16,958 nt of DNA from CAIYRG01 sp035577685 (GTDB taxonomy: Bacteria > Pseudomonadota > Alphaproteobacteria > Micropepsales > Micropepsaceae). The translations under genes were made by a program, and so were the position numbers. Location of the stretch: assembly GCA_035577685.1 (NCBI GenBank), contig DATLVC010000379.1, positions 1 through 16,958 on the forward strand. The letters run 5' to 3'. Positions 7,491 through 14,636 of this stretch are shown here, one piece after another; position 1 is the stretch's first letter; each line of letters opens with the position of its first letter. The notes beneath the pieces were generated by a model. It ran no database searches. It was not told the DNA's origin and saw only the letters and a program-made list of their open reading frames with translations.

Positions 7491-7826
7491 CTACTTCGCG
7501 AAATCGACACGTGCGATCAAGCCGTCCTTGACGGTGTAGATCGCGATGATCTCAAACCGTTCCTTGCCCGGACCACGGCTGACATCCTCGTGGTCGATGA
7601 CCGTGCTGCCGACCGCCATGCGGTTGACCAATCGGGCCTTGTTTTCCGGAAAAGTGGCGAATGCCTTGGCATAGCGCGCACGCAGGGCTTCGCGCCCCTT
7701 TTCGGTGACGCTGCCATTCAGCCCGGCCACCACAACATCGGGCGCATAACACGCGACATAGGCATCCAAATCCTGCGCGTTGTAGGCATCCAATTGCCGT
7801 TGGATCAGGGACACGGCGTCGCTCAA
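7491..7826 (-). CDS. NTF2/SnoaL-like small protein inside the nuo operon
   Basis: This 111-residue protein has the pattern of the cystatin-like cone fold (NTF2/SnoaL superfamily). The N-terminal helix SLIQRQLDAYNAQDLDAYVA (6-25) is followed by CYAPDVVVAG (26-35), a second helix around GREALRARYAKAF (44-56), and beta-strand-rich C-terminal sequence ending FEIIAIYTVKDGLIARVDF. Members of this fold bind small hydrophobic ligands or act as enzymes such as isomerases. No catalytic set can be assigned. I place the start at TTG 7826, which overlaps the nuoD stop as TTGA and has GGGGAGG 7 nt upstream. No ATG or better start gives this length. It is probably co-translated with nuoD. A complex I role is inferred from position only. 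Confidence 0.8.
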   Translation of the reverse strand: MSDAVSLIQRQLDAYNAQDLDAYVACYAPDVVVAGLNGSVTEKGREALRARYAKAFATFPENKARLVNRMAVGSTVIDHEDVSRGPGKERFEIIAIYTVKDGLIARVDFAK

Positions 7827-9010
7827 CGATCGACCTCCCCGAACACGATATCGATGGAACCAAGAATGGCGGACACATCGGCGAGCATGTGGCCTTTGCA
7901 CATGAAATCCATTGCCTGCAGATGCACGAAGCTTGGTGCCCGGATCTTGCAGCGATAGGCGCGGTTGCCGCCATCGGATACGAGATACACGCCGAATTCG
8001 CCCTTGGGCGCTTCGACCGCGGCGTAAACTTCGCCCGCCGGAATATGCAGGCCTTCGGTATACAGTTTGAAATGATGGATCAGAGCTTCCATGGAGCGCT
8101 TCATTTCGGCGCGCTTCGGCGGCACGATCTTGCCGTCTTGAACCGTAACCGGCCCCTTCGGCATCTTTTCGATACACTGCTTCATGATCTTGTTGGCTTC
8201 GCGCATTTCTTCCATGCGCATCAGATAGCGATCGTAATTGTCGCCGTTCTTGCCGGTGGGGATTTTGAAATCCAGCTCGGAATAGCATTCGTAAGGCTGG
8301 GAGCGGCGCAAATCCCAGGCAAGGCCAGTCGAGCGCAGCATAACGCCCGACATGCCCCAGGCCAGCGCGTCTTCCCGCGTGATCGCTCCGATATCGACAT
8401 TGCGCTGCTTGAAGATGCGGTTTTCGGTCAGCAGGCCTTCGATATCGTCGAGCACTTTGGGGAAGTGCTGGCAGAACGCGTAAATGTCGACCAAAAGCTG
8501 TTCGGGCAGATCCTGATGCACGCCGCCGATGCGAAAATAATTCGCGTGCATGCGCGAGCCCGAGGCGCGCTCATAGAACACCATCAACTTTTCGCGTTCC
8601 TCGAAACCCCAGAGCGGCGGGGTGAGCGCGCCGACATCCATGGCCTGCGTCGTGACGTTGAGAAGATGGTTCAGCAGCCGCCCGATCTCCGAATACAGCA
8701 CGCGGATATATTGGCCGCGCGGTGGCACGGTGATGCCCAGCAATTTCTCGCCGGCCAGCGCGAAACCGTGTTCCTGATTCATCGGCGCGACATAATCCAG
8801 CCGGTCGAAATAGGGTACCGCCTGCATATAGGTCTTGTGCTCAATCAGCTTTTCCGTGCCCCGATGCAGCAAACCGATATGCGGGTCCACGCGCTTCACG
8901 ATCTCGCCGTCCAACTCCAGCACCAGGCGCAACACGCCGTGGGCCGCAGGATGCTGCGGCCCGAAATTGATGCTGAAGGTGCGGTCGGCCTCGGCCGTCA
9001 GATCGTTCAT
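7823..9010 (-). CDS. nuoD: NADH-quinone oxidoreductase subunit D (49-kDa type)
   Basis: This 395-residue subunit is related to the large subunit of NiFe hydrogenases and forms the quinone head-group site beside cluster N2. NFGPQHPAAHG (residues 15-25) contains the conserved quinone-site histidine loop. DRLDYVAP (69-76) contains the tyrosine (Y73) equivalent to the quinone-binding Tyr in Thermus and mitochondria. The protein ends in the highly conserved DIVFGEVDR. Length and ends are normal. The ATG overlaps the nuoC stop (ATGA), and the stop overlaps the TTG start of the next gene. Confidence 0.98.
   Translation of the reverse strand: MNDLTAEADRTFSINFGPQHPAAHGVLRLVLELDGEIVKRVDPHIGLLHRGTEKLIEHKTYMQAVPYFDRLDYVAPMNQEHGFALAGEKLLGITVPPRGQYIRVLYSEIGRLLNHLLNVTTQAMDVGALTPPLWGFEEREKLMVFYERASGSRMHANYFRIGGVHQDLPEQLLVDIYAFCQHFPKVLDDIEGLLTENRIFKQRNVDIGAITREDALAWGMSGVMLRSTGLAWDLRRSQPYECYSELDFKIPTGKNGDNYDRYLMRMEEMREANKIMKQCIEKMPKGPVTVQDGKIVPPKRAEMKRSMEALIHHFKLYTEGLHIPAGEVYAAVEAPKGEFGVYLVSDGGNRAYRCKIRAPSFVHLQAMDFMCKGHMLADVSAILGSIDIVFGEVDR
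7834..7840 (-). promoter_or_regulatory. Ribosome-binding site supporting the TTG start at 7826
   Basis: GGGGAGG at the 3' end of nuoD lies 7 nt upstream of TTG 7826-7824. The strong match and ideal spacing favour this non-ATG start for the NTF2-like gene. The next candidate (GTG four codons later) has poorer spacing. Confidence 0.6.
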
Positions 9011-9615
9011 TTCTTCGGCGCGTCCTTGGCCTTTTCATCACCCGGCAGGATGAAGGGTGCACCTTCCCAAGGCGACAGAAAATCGAATTCGCGAAATTCC
9101 TGAACCAGTCGCACCGGCTCATAGACCACACGCTTTTCCTCATCGTCGTAACGCACTTCGACATAGCCGGTCAGCGGAAAATCCTTGCGCAGCGGATACC
9201 CGGTAAAACCGTAATCGGTGAGGATACGCCGAAGGTCCGGGTGACCTGAGAACAGAATGCCATACATATCGAAGGCTTCGCGTTCGAACCAATCCGCACA
9301 CGGATGAACCGTCACAAGCGACGGCACTGGCACGGTGTCATCGGTCTCGATCTTGACGCGCATGCGCCGATTCTTGGCGAGCGACAGAAAATGATAGACG
9401 ACGTCAAACCGGCGGACGCGACTGGGATAATCCACCCCGCACAAATCGATCAGGATTTCGAAAAGGCATTCCGGATCGTCCCGCAGGAAGGTGACGAAGG
9501 GCACGATACCGGCGGCCTCGACCGTGACCGTCAACTCGCCGAAGGCAAGATTCGTCGCCGCGTCCGGATAGGCGCTTTTGATGTGACCGGCCAAATCTTC
9601 GAGCATATCCGTCAT
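9007..9615 (-). CDS. nuoC: NADH-quinone oxidoreductase subunit C (30-kDa type)
   Basis: This 202-residue peripheral-arm subunit docks on NuoD and helps hold the connecting module together. It has no cofactor. The family signature is clear: ADWFEREAFDMYGILFSGHP (106-125) and LRRILTDYGFTGYPLRKDFP (127-146). NuoC and NuoD are separate genes here, not fused as in enterobacteria. The ATG starts 1 nt after the nuoB stop, and the stop overlaps the nuoD ATG by 4 nt. Confidence 0.97.
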   Translation of the reverse strand: MTDMLEDLAGHIKSAYPDAATNLAFGELTVTVEAAGIVPFVTFLRDDPECLFEILIDLCGVDYPSRVRRFDVVYHFLSLAKNRRMRVKIETDDTVPVPSLVTVHPCADWFEREAFDMYGILFSGHPDLRRILTDYGFTGYPLRKDFPLTGYVEVRYDDEEKRVVYEPVRLVQEFREFDFLSPWEGAPFILPGDEKAKDAPKK

Positions 9616-9616
9616 C

Positions 9617-10177
9617 TCACCGCTCTATCGAGCCGGTGCGGCGGATCTTCCGCTGCAGCAGCATGATGCCGTAGACCAGCGCCTCGGCGGTCGGCGGGCA
9701 GCCGGGCACATAAATATCGACCGGCACGATGCGATCGCAGCCGCGCACCACGGCATAGGAATAATGGTAATAGCCGCCGCCATTGGCGCAGGAGCCCATG
9801 GAAATGACGTAACGCGGCTCCGGCATCTGGTCGTAGACCTTGCGCAGCGCGGGCGCCATTTTGTTGGTGAGCGTGCCGGCGACGATCATCACGTCCGATT
9901 GCCGCGGGGAGGCGCGTGGCGCGAAGCCGAAGCGTTCGAGATCGTAGCGCGGCATGGAGGCCTGCATCATCTCGACCGCGCAACAGGCGAGGCCGAACGT
10001 CATCCACATTAACGATCCCGTGCGCGCCCAATTGATCAGCGCATCGGCATTGGCGACCAGAAAGCCTTTGTCCTTCAACTCCTCGCCCATGGCGGCGAGA
10101 TAGGGATCGTTGTCGGGAATCTTGGCGCCACCTTCGACGCCTGCCCGCCCGCCTCGACTCGCCGGGATCACTCCCAT
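9617..10177 (-). CDS. nuoB: NADH-quinone oxidoreductase subunit B (cluster N2)
   Basis: This subunit (186 residues from the chosen start) carries N2, the last Fe-S cluster before quinone. Ligands are the tandem C65-C66 (GLACCAVEMM), C130 (GSCANGGG) and C160 (VPGCPPTAEAL), the PSST pattern. Two starts are possible. ATG 10198 overlaps nuoA by 31 nt with no ribosome-binding site. ATG 10177 overlaps nuoA by 10 nt and has AGGGAG 7 nt upstream, so I prefer 10177. The first 20 or so residues (MGVIPASRGGRAG) are poorly conserved and basic. Co-translation with nuoA is likely. Confidence 0.95.
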   Translation of the reverse strand: MGVIPASRGGRAGVEGGAKIPDNDPYLAAMGEELKDKGFLVANADALINWARTGSLMWMTFGLACCAVEMMQASMPRYDLERFGFAPRASPRQSDVMIVAGTLTNKMAPALRKVYDQMPEPRYVISMGSCANGGGYYHYSYAVVRGCDRIVPVDIYVPGCPPTAEALVYGIMLLQRKIRRTGSIER

Positions 10178-10533
10178 TCGAGCGCTCCCTTTTTCCATTC
10201 ATAGACAAAGCCGACCGTGAGAACGCCCAGAAACACGACCATGGACCAGAAGCCGAAAGCACCGGTCGATTTCAGCGTGATCGCCCAGGGAAACAGGAAC
10301 GCCACCTCGAGGTCGAAAATGATGAACAGGATCGACACCAGATAGAACCGGACGTCGAATTTCATGCGCGCATCGTCGAATGGCGGAAAGCCGCATTCAT
10401 AGGCCGACAGCTTTTCGGGATCGGGTTTGGAGGGCGCCAGCACCAGCGGCACGATCGCCAGCACCGTGGTCACCCCGCCGGCAATCACGATGAAAAGCAG
10501 GATCGGAAGATATTCGAGGAGGAAAGCGTTCAT
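10168..10533 (-). CDS. nuoA: NADH-quinone oxidoreductase subunit A
   Basis: This 121-residue membrane subunit (ND3 counterpart) has three helices, at about residues 8-33, 62-84 and 93-112. The first loop has the conserved ECGFPPF (46-52). Its cysteine C47 corresponds to the ND3 loop cysteine that is exposed in the deactive state of mitochondrial complex I. The second helix has FDLEVAFLFPWA (73-84). The start MNAFLLEYLP at 10533 gives standard length. Longer in-frame starts reach back into the promoter region and add unrelated sequence. The Shine-Dalgarno match upstream is weak. This is the first gene of the operon. Confidence 0.97.
   Translation of the reverse strand: MNAFLLEYLPILLFIVIAGGVTTVLAIVPLVLAPSKPDPEKLSAYECGFPPFDDARMKFDVRFYLVSILFIIFDLEVAFLFPWAITLKSTGAFGFWSMVVFLGVLTVGFVYEWKKGALEWE
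10185..10190 (-). promoter_or_regulatory. Ribosome-binding site deciding the nuoB start
   Basis: AGGGAG inside the end of nuoA lies 7 nt upstream of ATG 10177-10175. No comparable motif precedes the alternative ATG at 10198, so the shorter NuoB is favoured. Confidence 0.55.
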
Positions 10534-10810
10534 GACGGCTCGCATTTCGGACCAAGGCCAGGCCCTGAAGGCGCGGCGTTGACATTCTTTACCGGGGTCG
10601 ATTTCGCACGTGCAGTATAGTGAGGGAGGCCCCGGTTGCAACGCGCGGGTTAGAGCAAGATTCGATAGGAAAGGAAAGCGCTTCCCGGCTCTTTTTGGGG
10701 GAAAACAGGGTTAGCCCGGAGCGCGCCGAGCCTAAGCTCGCCAGACACAGAAGTCCGCCTGCGCCCATTGGGCTGCGGCACGACAGCCTTGCTCATCTCA
10801 TGAGAAAGAC
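10534..10810. other. Intergenic region between tRNA-Asp and nuoA
   Basis: These 277 nt hold no credible gene. The nuoA-proximal half contains the predicted nuo promoter and a 5' leader of roughly 75 nt. In the half next to the tRNA I see only a weak 5-bp inverted repeat, CGAGC-ctaa-GCTCG, near 10728-10741, with no T-tract. No terminator for the tRNA could be recognised. Confidence 0.6.
10614..10641 (-). promoter_or_regulatory. Predicted sigma70-type promoter of the nuo operon
   Basis: On the minus strand, TTGCAA (10636-10641, 4 of 6 match to TTGACA) and TATACT (10614-10619, 5 of 6 match to TATAAT) are separated by 16 bp. Transcription would begin near 10607, giving a leader of about 75 nt before the nuoA ATG. 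Spacing and position both fit. No operator or regulator site is obvious. Confidence 0.6.
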
Positions 10811-10887
10811 TGGCGGGAGCGACGGGGCTCGAACCCGCGACCTACGGCGTGACAGGCCGTCACTCTAACCAACTGAGCTACGCCCCC
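10811..10887 (-). tRNA. tRNA-Asp (anticodon GUC)
   Basis: This 77-nt tRNA reads on the minus strand with acceptor arms GGGGGCG and CGCTCCC (one G-U pair), discriminator G and an encoded CCA. The anticodon loop CTGTCAC carries GTC (10851-10853) between stems ACGGC... and GCCGT, the T-arm is GCGGG-TTCGAGC-CCCGT, and the D-arm region is GCTCAGTTGGTTAGAGT. All arms pair, so it should be functional and charge aspartate for GAC/GAU codons. It lies alone between the nuo operon and the glycosyltransferase array, with its own likely promoter. Confidence 0.97.
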
Positions 10888-10920
10888 GCGGGCGTGGGAT
10901 AGTAACGCGAAGAGAGCCGG

Positions 10921-10949
10921 GGTGTAAGCACGACGGGGTGAGGTGTCAA
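10921..10949 (-). promoter_or_regulatory. Predicted promoter of the tRNA-Asp gene
   Basis: A perfect TTGACA (10944-10949) stands 17 bp upstream of TACACC (10921-10926, only 3 of 6 to TATAAT) on the minus strand. The start would be near 10914, about 27 nt before the mature tRNA 5' end. The -10 is weak, which lowers confidence. Confidence 0.5.
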
Positions 10950-10953
10950 GCGT

Positions 10954-10974
10954 GAGGCGCCCCGGCCGCACCCC
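10954..10974 (-). terminator. Hairpin directly after the glycosyltransferase array (possible terminator)
   Basis: Immediately after the TAA of the last glycosyltransferase gene, GGGGTGC and GCGCCTC can pair over 7 bp (two G-U pairs) around GGCCGGG. There is no T-tract, so it is not a classical intrinsic terminator. It may slow transcription or protect the 3' end. It ends 4 nt before the tRNA -35 element. Confidence 0.3.
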
Positions 10975-12759
10975 TTATGCGGAAACGGTAAATCCCGCAG
11001 GCGGCAGGCCGCTTTGCCTGCGCTGCCACATTCCGGTGTAGGCAGCTTCCAGTTTTCGCGTGAAGCCGGCAGTGTCGAACAGCGCCGCGGTGAGGCCGGG
11101 CGAGGCGAGCTTCGCCTTGAGGGAACCGAGCCGGCTCGGGGCGCGCGCGAGGGCGAGTGCCAAGTCCTGGTAGTCGGAAAGGGACTCGGTGATCAGTTCC
11201 GATACGCCCAGCGCGTGCAGGACGCTCGCCCCTACCCGTCCCGCGAAAGCACGGCCACGGCAGGTGAGCACCGGAAGCCCGGCGGAGAGCGCATCGAGTG
11301 CGGTAGCGTGGGCATTATAGGGACTGGTGTCGAGGAAAAGATCGGCGAGCTTCAGCCGTGCCAGATGATCGGCAGCCGATTCCACGTAGGACGCGAATAT
11401 CAGCCGCTCGCCGGCGATGCCGCGGGCTTCGGCCTCCCGCCGCAGATTCTGCCGCGCCGGCTCGTTGGTTCGGCCGAGCCACAACACACTGCCCTGAACA
11501 TCGCGCAGCAGCCGCATCCAGATGCCGAAGATGTCGGGTGCGATCTTGTAGCTCGCATTGAAGCAGCAGAAGACGAAACCCCGTTCGGGCAGCCCCATCT
11601 CGGCGCGGGTGAAGACGCGCGAGCTCGCTGTTTGCGCGGAACCCGCCGGCAGGAAGGTGCCGGGCAGGTTCACGATCTTCTCCGCATAAAAACGGTGGTC
11701 GGCTTCCGGCACGACAACCGCATCGGCAATCAAATAATCGATATAGTCCGCGCCCATGGTGCCCGGGAAACCCAAGAAATTCACCTGAACCGGCGCGGGC
11801 CGTTGCGCCAGGATCGCCGCGCGGCAGCCATCGGTGAAACCCGTCAGGTCAATGGCGATGTCGACTTCCATCTTCTTCAACATCGCGGCCACTTCAGTAT
11901 CGACGGTGCTATGCACATCGAAGAAATGTTCGAAGCTAGCCGCGATGCGCGAGCGCATAGGGGTTTCGGCACCCGGGCCGAACGCGACGCCAATCGTCTC
12001 AAACCGTGCCTTGTCGTGATGCTCGAACACGCCAGCCAGCAGCGACGCCACCGGATGGGGACGAAAATCGCCCGAGATATAGGCGATGCGAATACGCTGA
12101 TGCGAATAGGTTTCGCCGTTCCACAAAGGCGGTTGGGGCGGAAATTGATCGGCCGTCCAGATGCGCGCGCAGTTGAGCTCCTGCTCCGGAGACAGGCCGA
12201 GCGGCTTGGCGTGAAACGGCGCAATGATCTTTTTCGATGCTTGCAGGCCAGCGATAGCGGCCGCCCGCTCGGCATCGAATTTGCGCCAGTCGCAGTCTTG
12301 CAGCCGCGCAAACACAAGATGCCCCAGCATGAAGGGATAATCCGGATTGATCGCCAGCAGCCGCTCGTAATCCTCGACCGCCGCCGCAAAGTGCTGCAGC
12401 CGCACCAGCACGGCAGCGCGGTTCATCAAAGCCTCCGTCAGGGACGGATTGAGCGCGAGCACGCGGTTGAGGCAGACAAGCGCTTCTTCATTGCGGTCCA
12501 GCCGCCGCAGCGCATAGCTGCGCATGAACTGCGCATCGGCCGACATCGGATTGAGCCGCGCCGCCTCGCCCGTGAAGAATTGCGCTTCCTCGAACCGCCC
12601 CTCCTGCCCGTGCAGCAGGCCCAGCAAATAATAGGCGTCGAAATTTCCTGGCTGCTCGCGCAGCACCGAATGGTACAGCTCGGCGGCCCGCTTATGATCG
12701 CCGCTCTGGTGCAGGCGCCAGGCCTCGTCGAGCACGGGATGGTTGGCCACCGATGTCAC
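10975..12759 (-). CDS. TPR / SPINDLY-type (GT41, OGT-like) glycosyltransferase, last gene of the array, divergent copy
   Basis: This 594-residue predicted cytoplasmic protein resembles O-GlcNAc transferase/SPINDLY enzymes, which move a sugar from a nucleotide donor to Ser/Thr of proteins. Four TPR units (about 11-144) precede the two-lobed catalytic region (about 222-585). Likely active-site residues by OGT alignment are H235 (GDFRPHPV), K405 (CFNASYK), H465, H484 and D489. Oddities are YNAHATALDAL, where the usual His-Thr-Thr is His-Ala-Thr, and a family NDSKR-like segment replaced by AGSAQTASS (372-380). I chose GTG 12759 because it overlaps the preceding stop as GTGA. A second GTG at 12750 is possible. 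Donor and acceptor are unknown. Confidence 0.88.
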   Translation of the reverse strand: MTSVANHPVLDEAWRLHQSGDHKRAAELYHSVLREQPGNFDAYYLLGLLHGQEGRFEEAQFFTGEAARLNPMSADAQFMRSYALRRLDRNEEALVCLNRVLALNPSLTEALMNRAAVLVRLQHFAAAVEDYERLLAINPDYPFMLGHLVFARLQDCDWRKFDAERAAAIAGLQASKKIIAPFHAKPLGLSPEQELNCARIWTADQFPPQPPLWNGETYSHQRIRIAYISGDFRPHPVASLLAGVFEHHDKARFETIGVAFGPGAETPMRSRIAASFEHFFDVHSTVDTEVAAMLKKMEVDIAIDLTGFTDGCRAAILAQRPAPVQVNFLGFPGTMGADYIDYLIADAVVVPEADHRFYAEKIVNLPGTFLPAGSAQTASSRVFTRAEMGLPERGFVFCCFNASYKIAPDIFGIWMRLLRDVQGSVLWLGRTNEPARQNLRREAEARGIAGERLIFASYVESAADHLARLKLADLFLDTSPYNAHATALDALSAGLPVLTCRGRAFAGRVGASVLHALGVSELITESLSDYQDLALALARAPSRLGSLKAKLASPGLTAALFDTAGFTRKLEAAYTGMWQRRQSGLPPAGFTVSA

Positions 12760-14636
12760 GCCTGCCGCGAAACCGCAAAGGCCGCGGGCTTCTCGCCGCG
12801 CCGATAGCGTTCGCACATTTCCGCATAGGCCGCATCGAGATGGCGCGTGAATCGCGCTGTGTCGAACAAGGGCGTGCTGTCGCGGTTCTTGGCCAATTTG
12901 TTCTTCAGAGCCGCAAGCCGCGCCGGTTCGCGCGCCAATGTCCGCGCCAGGGTTTCATAGTCGGCGAGCGAAGGTGCGATCAACTCGGGCAGGCCTACGG
13001 CATGAAGAAGGCTTGCCGCAACGCGGCCGGCAAAGGTGGACCCGAGGACCGTCAAAACCGGCAATCCGGCGAACAATGCATCGCTGGCCGTCGTGTGGGC
13101 GCAGCACGGAAGCGTGTCGAGAAACAGATCGCCGAGCCGCTGCCGCGCAAGATGATCCTCGAGCGACATCCGCGGCGCGAAGACAAGCCGGCTTGCCGCA
13201 ATGCCGCGCGCCTCGGCCTCGCGCCGCAAATTGGCAACGGCGACCGCGCTGTCTTCCAGCAACCACAATACGCTGCCCGGAACATCGCGCAGCAGCCGCA
13301 TCCAGATGTCGAACATCGTGGGAGTGATCTTGAAGCTGTTGTTGAAGCAGGCAAACACAAAGCCGTCCTGCGGCAATCCGGCCTCGCTGCGGCTTGGCAC
13401 GCGCGCCGACATGCGACGCTTCGAATCATTGGACTGATAGCTGTCTGGCAGCGAGACGACACTCTCGCTGTAATAGCGTCGATGATCGGGCGGGATCACG
13501 ATATCGTCGGCCAGGATATAATCCATATAATCCGCGCCCATGGTTCCGGGATGACCGAGATAATTCACCTGCACCGGCGCAGGGCGTAGAGCGAAAACCC
13601 CCGGCCGGCTGTCTTGTGTGAAACCCTTCAGGTCAGCGGCAATATCGATTTCCATCTGTCGCAGCAGAAGCGCGATGTCGCCGTCGGCTTTATCGCCAGC
13701 CTCGATGAAGCGGTCGCCGCCGCGCTTCAGCCGTGTGCGCATTTCGCTGTTGTCGTCCCGTCCGAAGGAGACCAACGTGACTTCGAACCGTGCCCGGTCG
13801 TGATGCTCGAACACGCCTGCGATCAGGAACGCAGTCGCATGAGCGTGGAAATCCGCCGACAGATAGGCGATGCGAATTTTGTCGTGGCCGTAGATTTCTC
13901 CGCGCCAGTGCGGCCCCGGTGAAGGCGGGCAGCGATCCGCCACCCAATGACGGGCGACGGAGAGCTGAGCCGCCGCATCGTCGATGATCAACGTGCTGGC
14001 ATGCGGCGAAATCGCGGATTTTCCGGCCGCGATGTCTGACGTCAAGCGCGCGCGGTCTTCGGCTAATGTCCGCCAATCGCAGGCATAGGCGCGAGCCAGC
14101 ACCAGATTGCCCCAGACATAAGGAAAGTCCGGCGCCACCGCGATGAGCGCCGCAAAACCTGCCGCCGCTTCCTCGTACCGCTTGCTCTCGAAAAGCGCCG
14201 TGGCACGGTTGGTCAAGGCTTCCCCGTCCCGCGGTGTCAGGGCAAGCGCTCTATCGAAGCTCGCAACCGCATCGGCGTGGCGTTTCAGCGCCAGTAACGC
14301 GACACCACGATTGATCCATGCTTCCCCATAATCGGGCTTCAACGCAATGGCCCGGTCGAAGGTCGCAACCGCCTGTTCCCGCCGCTGCAAATTCTGCAGC
14401 GCACACCCGAGATTGTAGAACGCATCGGGCGCGCCGGGATTGATCTTCACCGCCTCGCCGATGCCGCGAACCGCGTCCTCGAAACGGCCCTGCTGGAAAT
14501 GCACGAATCCCAACAGATAGAGCGCGTGAAAATTCCGTGGGCTGGTCTGCAGCACGGCCGAATAAAGCCGCGCTGCTTCGTTGAGATTACCGGCCTGGTG
14601 GGAGCGGACGGCGTTGGCGAGCAGCGCCTCGCTCAT
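12756..14636 (-). CDS. TPR / SPINDLY-type (GT41, OGT-like) glycosyltransferase, family-typical copy
   Basis: This 626-residue paralogue has five TPR units (about 5-176) followed by the GT41 catalytic lobes (about 252-620). Likely active-site residues are H266 (SADFHAHATAF), K436 (CFNNSFK), H495 (DHLARQR), H514 and D519 (CAHTTASDALFAG). Of the three complete copies it looks closest to the widespread bacterial form: it has LKGFTQDSRPG (336-346) and SNDSKR (402-407), both altered in the other two. The ATG overlaps the stop of the upstream paralogue (ATGA) and its own stop overlaps the GTG of the next, so the array is one translation-coupled unit. No signal peptide or membrane helix, so it is cytoplasmic. 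Acceptor unknown; flagellin, as for Caulobacter FlmG, is one precedent. Confidence 0.9.
   Translation of the reverse strand: MSEALLANAVRSHQAGNLNEAARLYSAVLQTSPRNFHALYLLGFVHFQQGRFEDAVRGIGEAVKINPGAPDAFYNLGCALQNLQRREQAVATFDRAIALKPDYGEAWINRGVALLALKRHADAVASFDRALALTPRDGEALTNRATALFESKRYEEAAAGFAALIAVAPDFPYVWGNLVLARAYACDWRTLAEDRARLTSDIAAGKSAISPHASTLIIDDAAAQLSVARHWVADRCPPSPGPHWRGEIYGHDKIRIAYLSADFHAHATAFLIAGVFEHHDRARFEVTLVSFGRDDNSEMRTRLKRGGDRFIEAGDKADGDIALLLRQMEIDIAADLKGFTQDSRPGVFALRPAPVQVNYLGHPGTMGADYMDYILADDIVIPPDHRRYYSESVVSLPDSYQSNDSKRRMSARVPSRSEAGLPQDGFVFACFNNSFKITPTMFDIWMRLLRDVPGSVLWLLEDSAVAVANLRREAEARGIAASRLVFAPRMSLEDHLARQRLGDLFLDTLPCCAHTTASDALFAGLPVLTVLGSTFAGRVAASLLHAVGLPELIAPSLADYETLARTLAREPARLAALKNKLAKNRDSTPLFDTARFTRHLDAAYAEMCERYRRGEKPAAFAVSRQA

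Noticed and set aside
7889..9103. Long plus-strand open frame antisense to nuoD
   Set aside because: Shadow of nuoD. Biased composition and no independent start signal or context.
10168..10641. Longer NuoA starting at 10641
   Set aside because: The extra 36 residues include Cys-rich nonsense and cover the predicted -10 element. ATG 10533 gives the standard 121 residues.
10728..10741. Inverted repeat CGAGC-ctaa-GCTCG as tRNA terminator
   Set aside because: Only 5 bp, no T-tract, and about 70 nt from the tRNA end.
11014..12807. Plus-strand open frame of nearly 600 codons antisense to the last glycosyltransferase
   Set aside because: Its length comes from the TPR/GT41 gene on the other strand. 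The translation is low in hydrophobic residues and has no domain.
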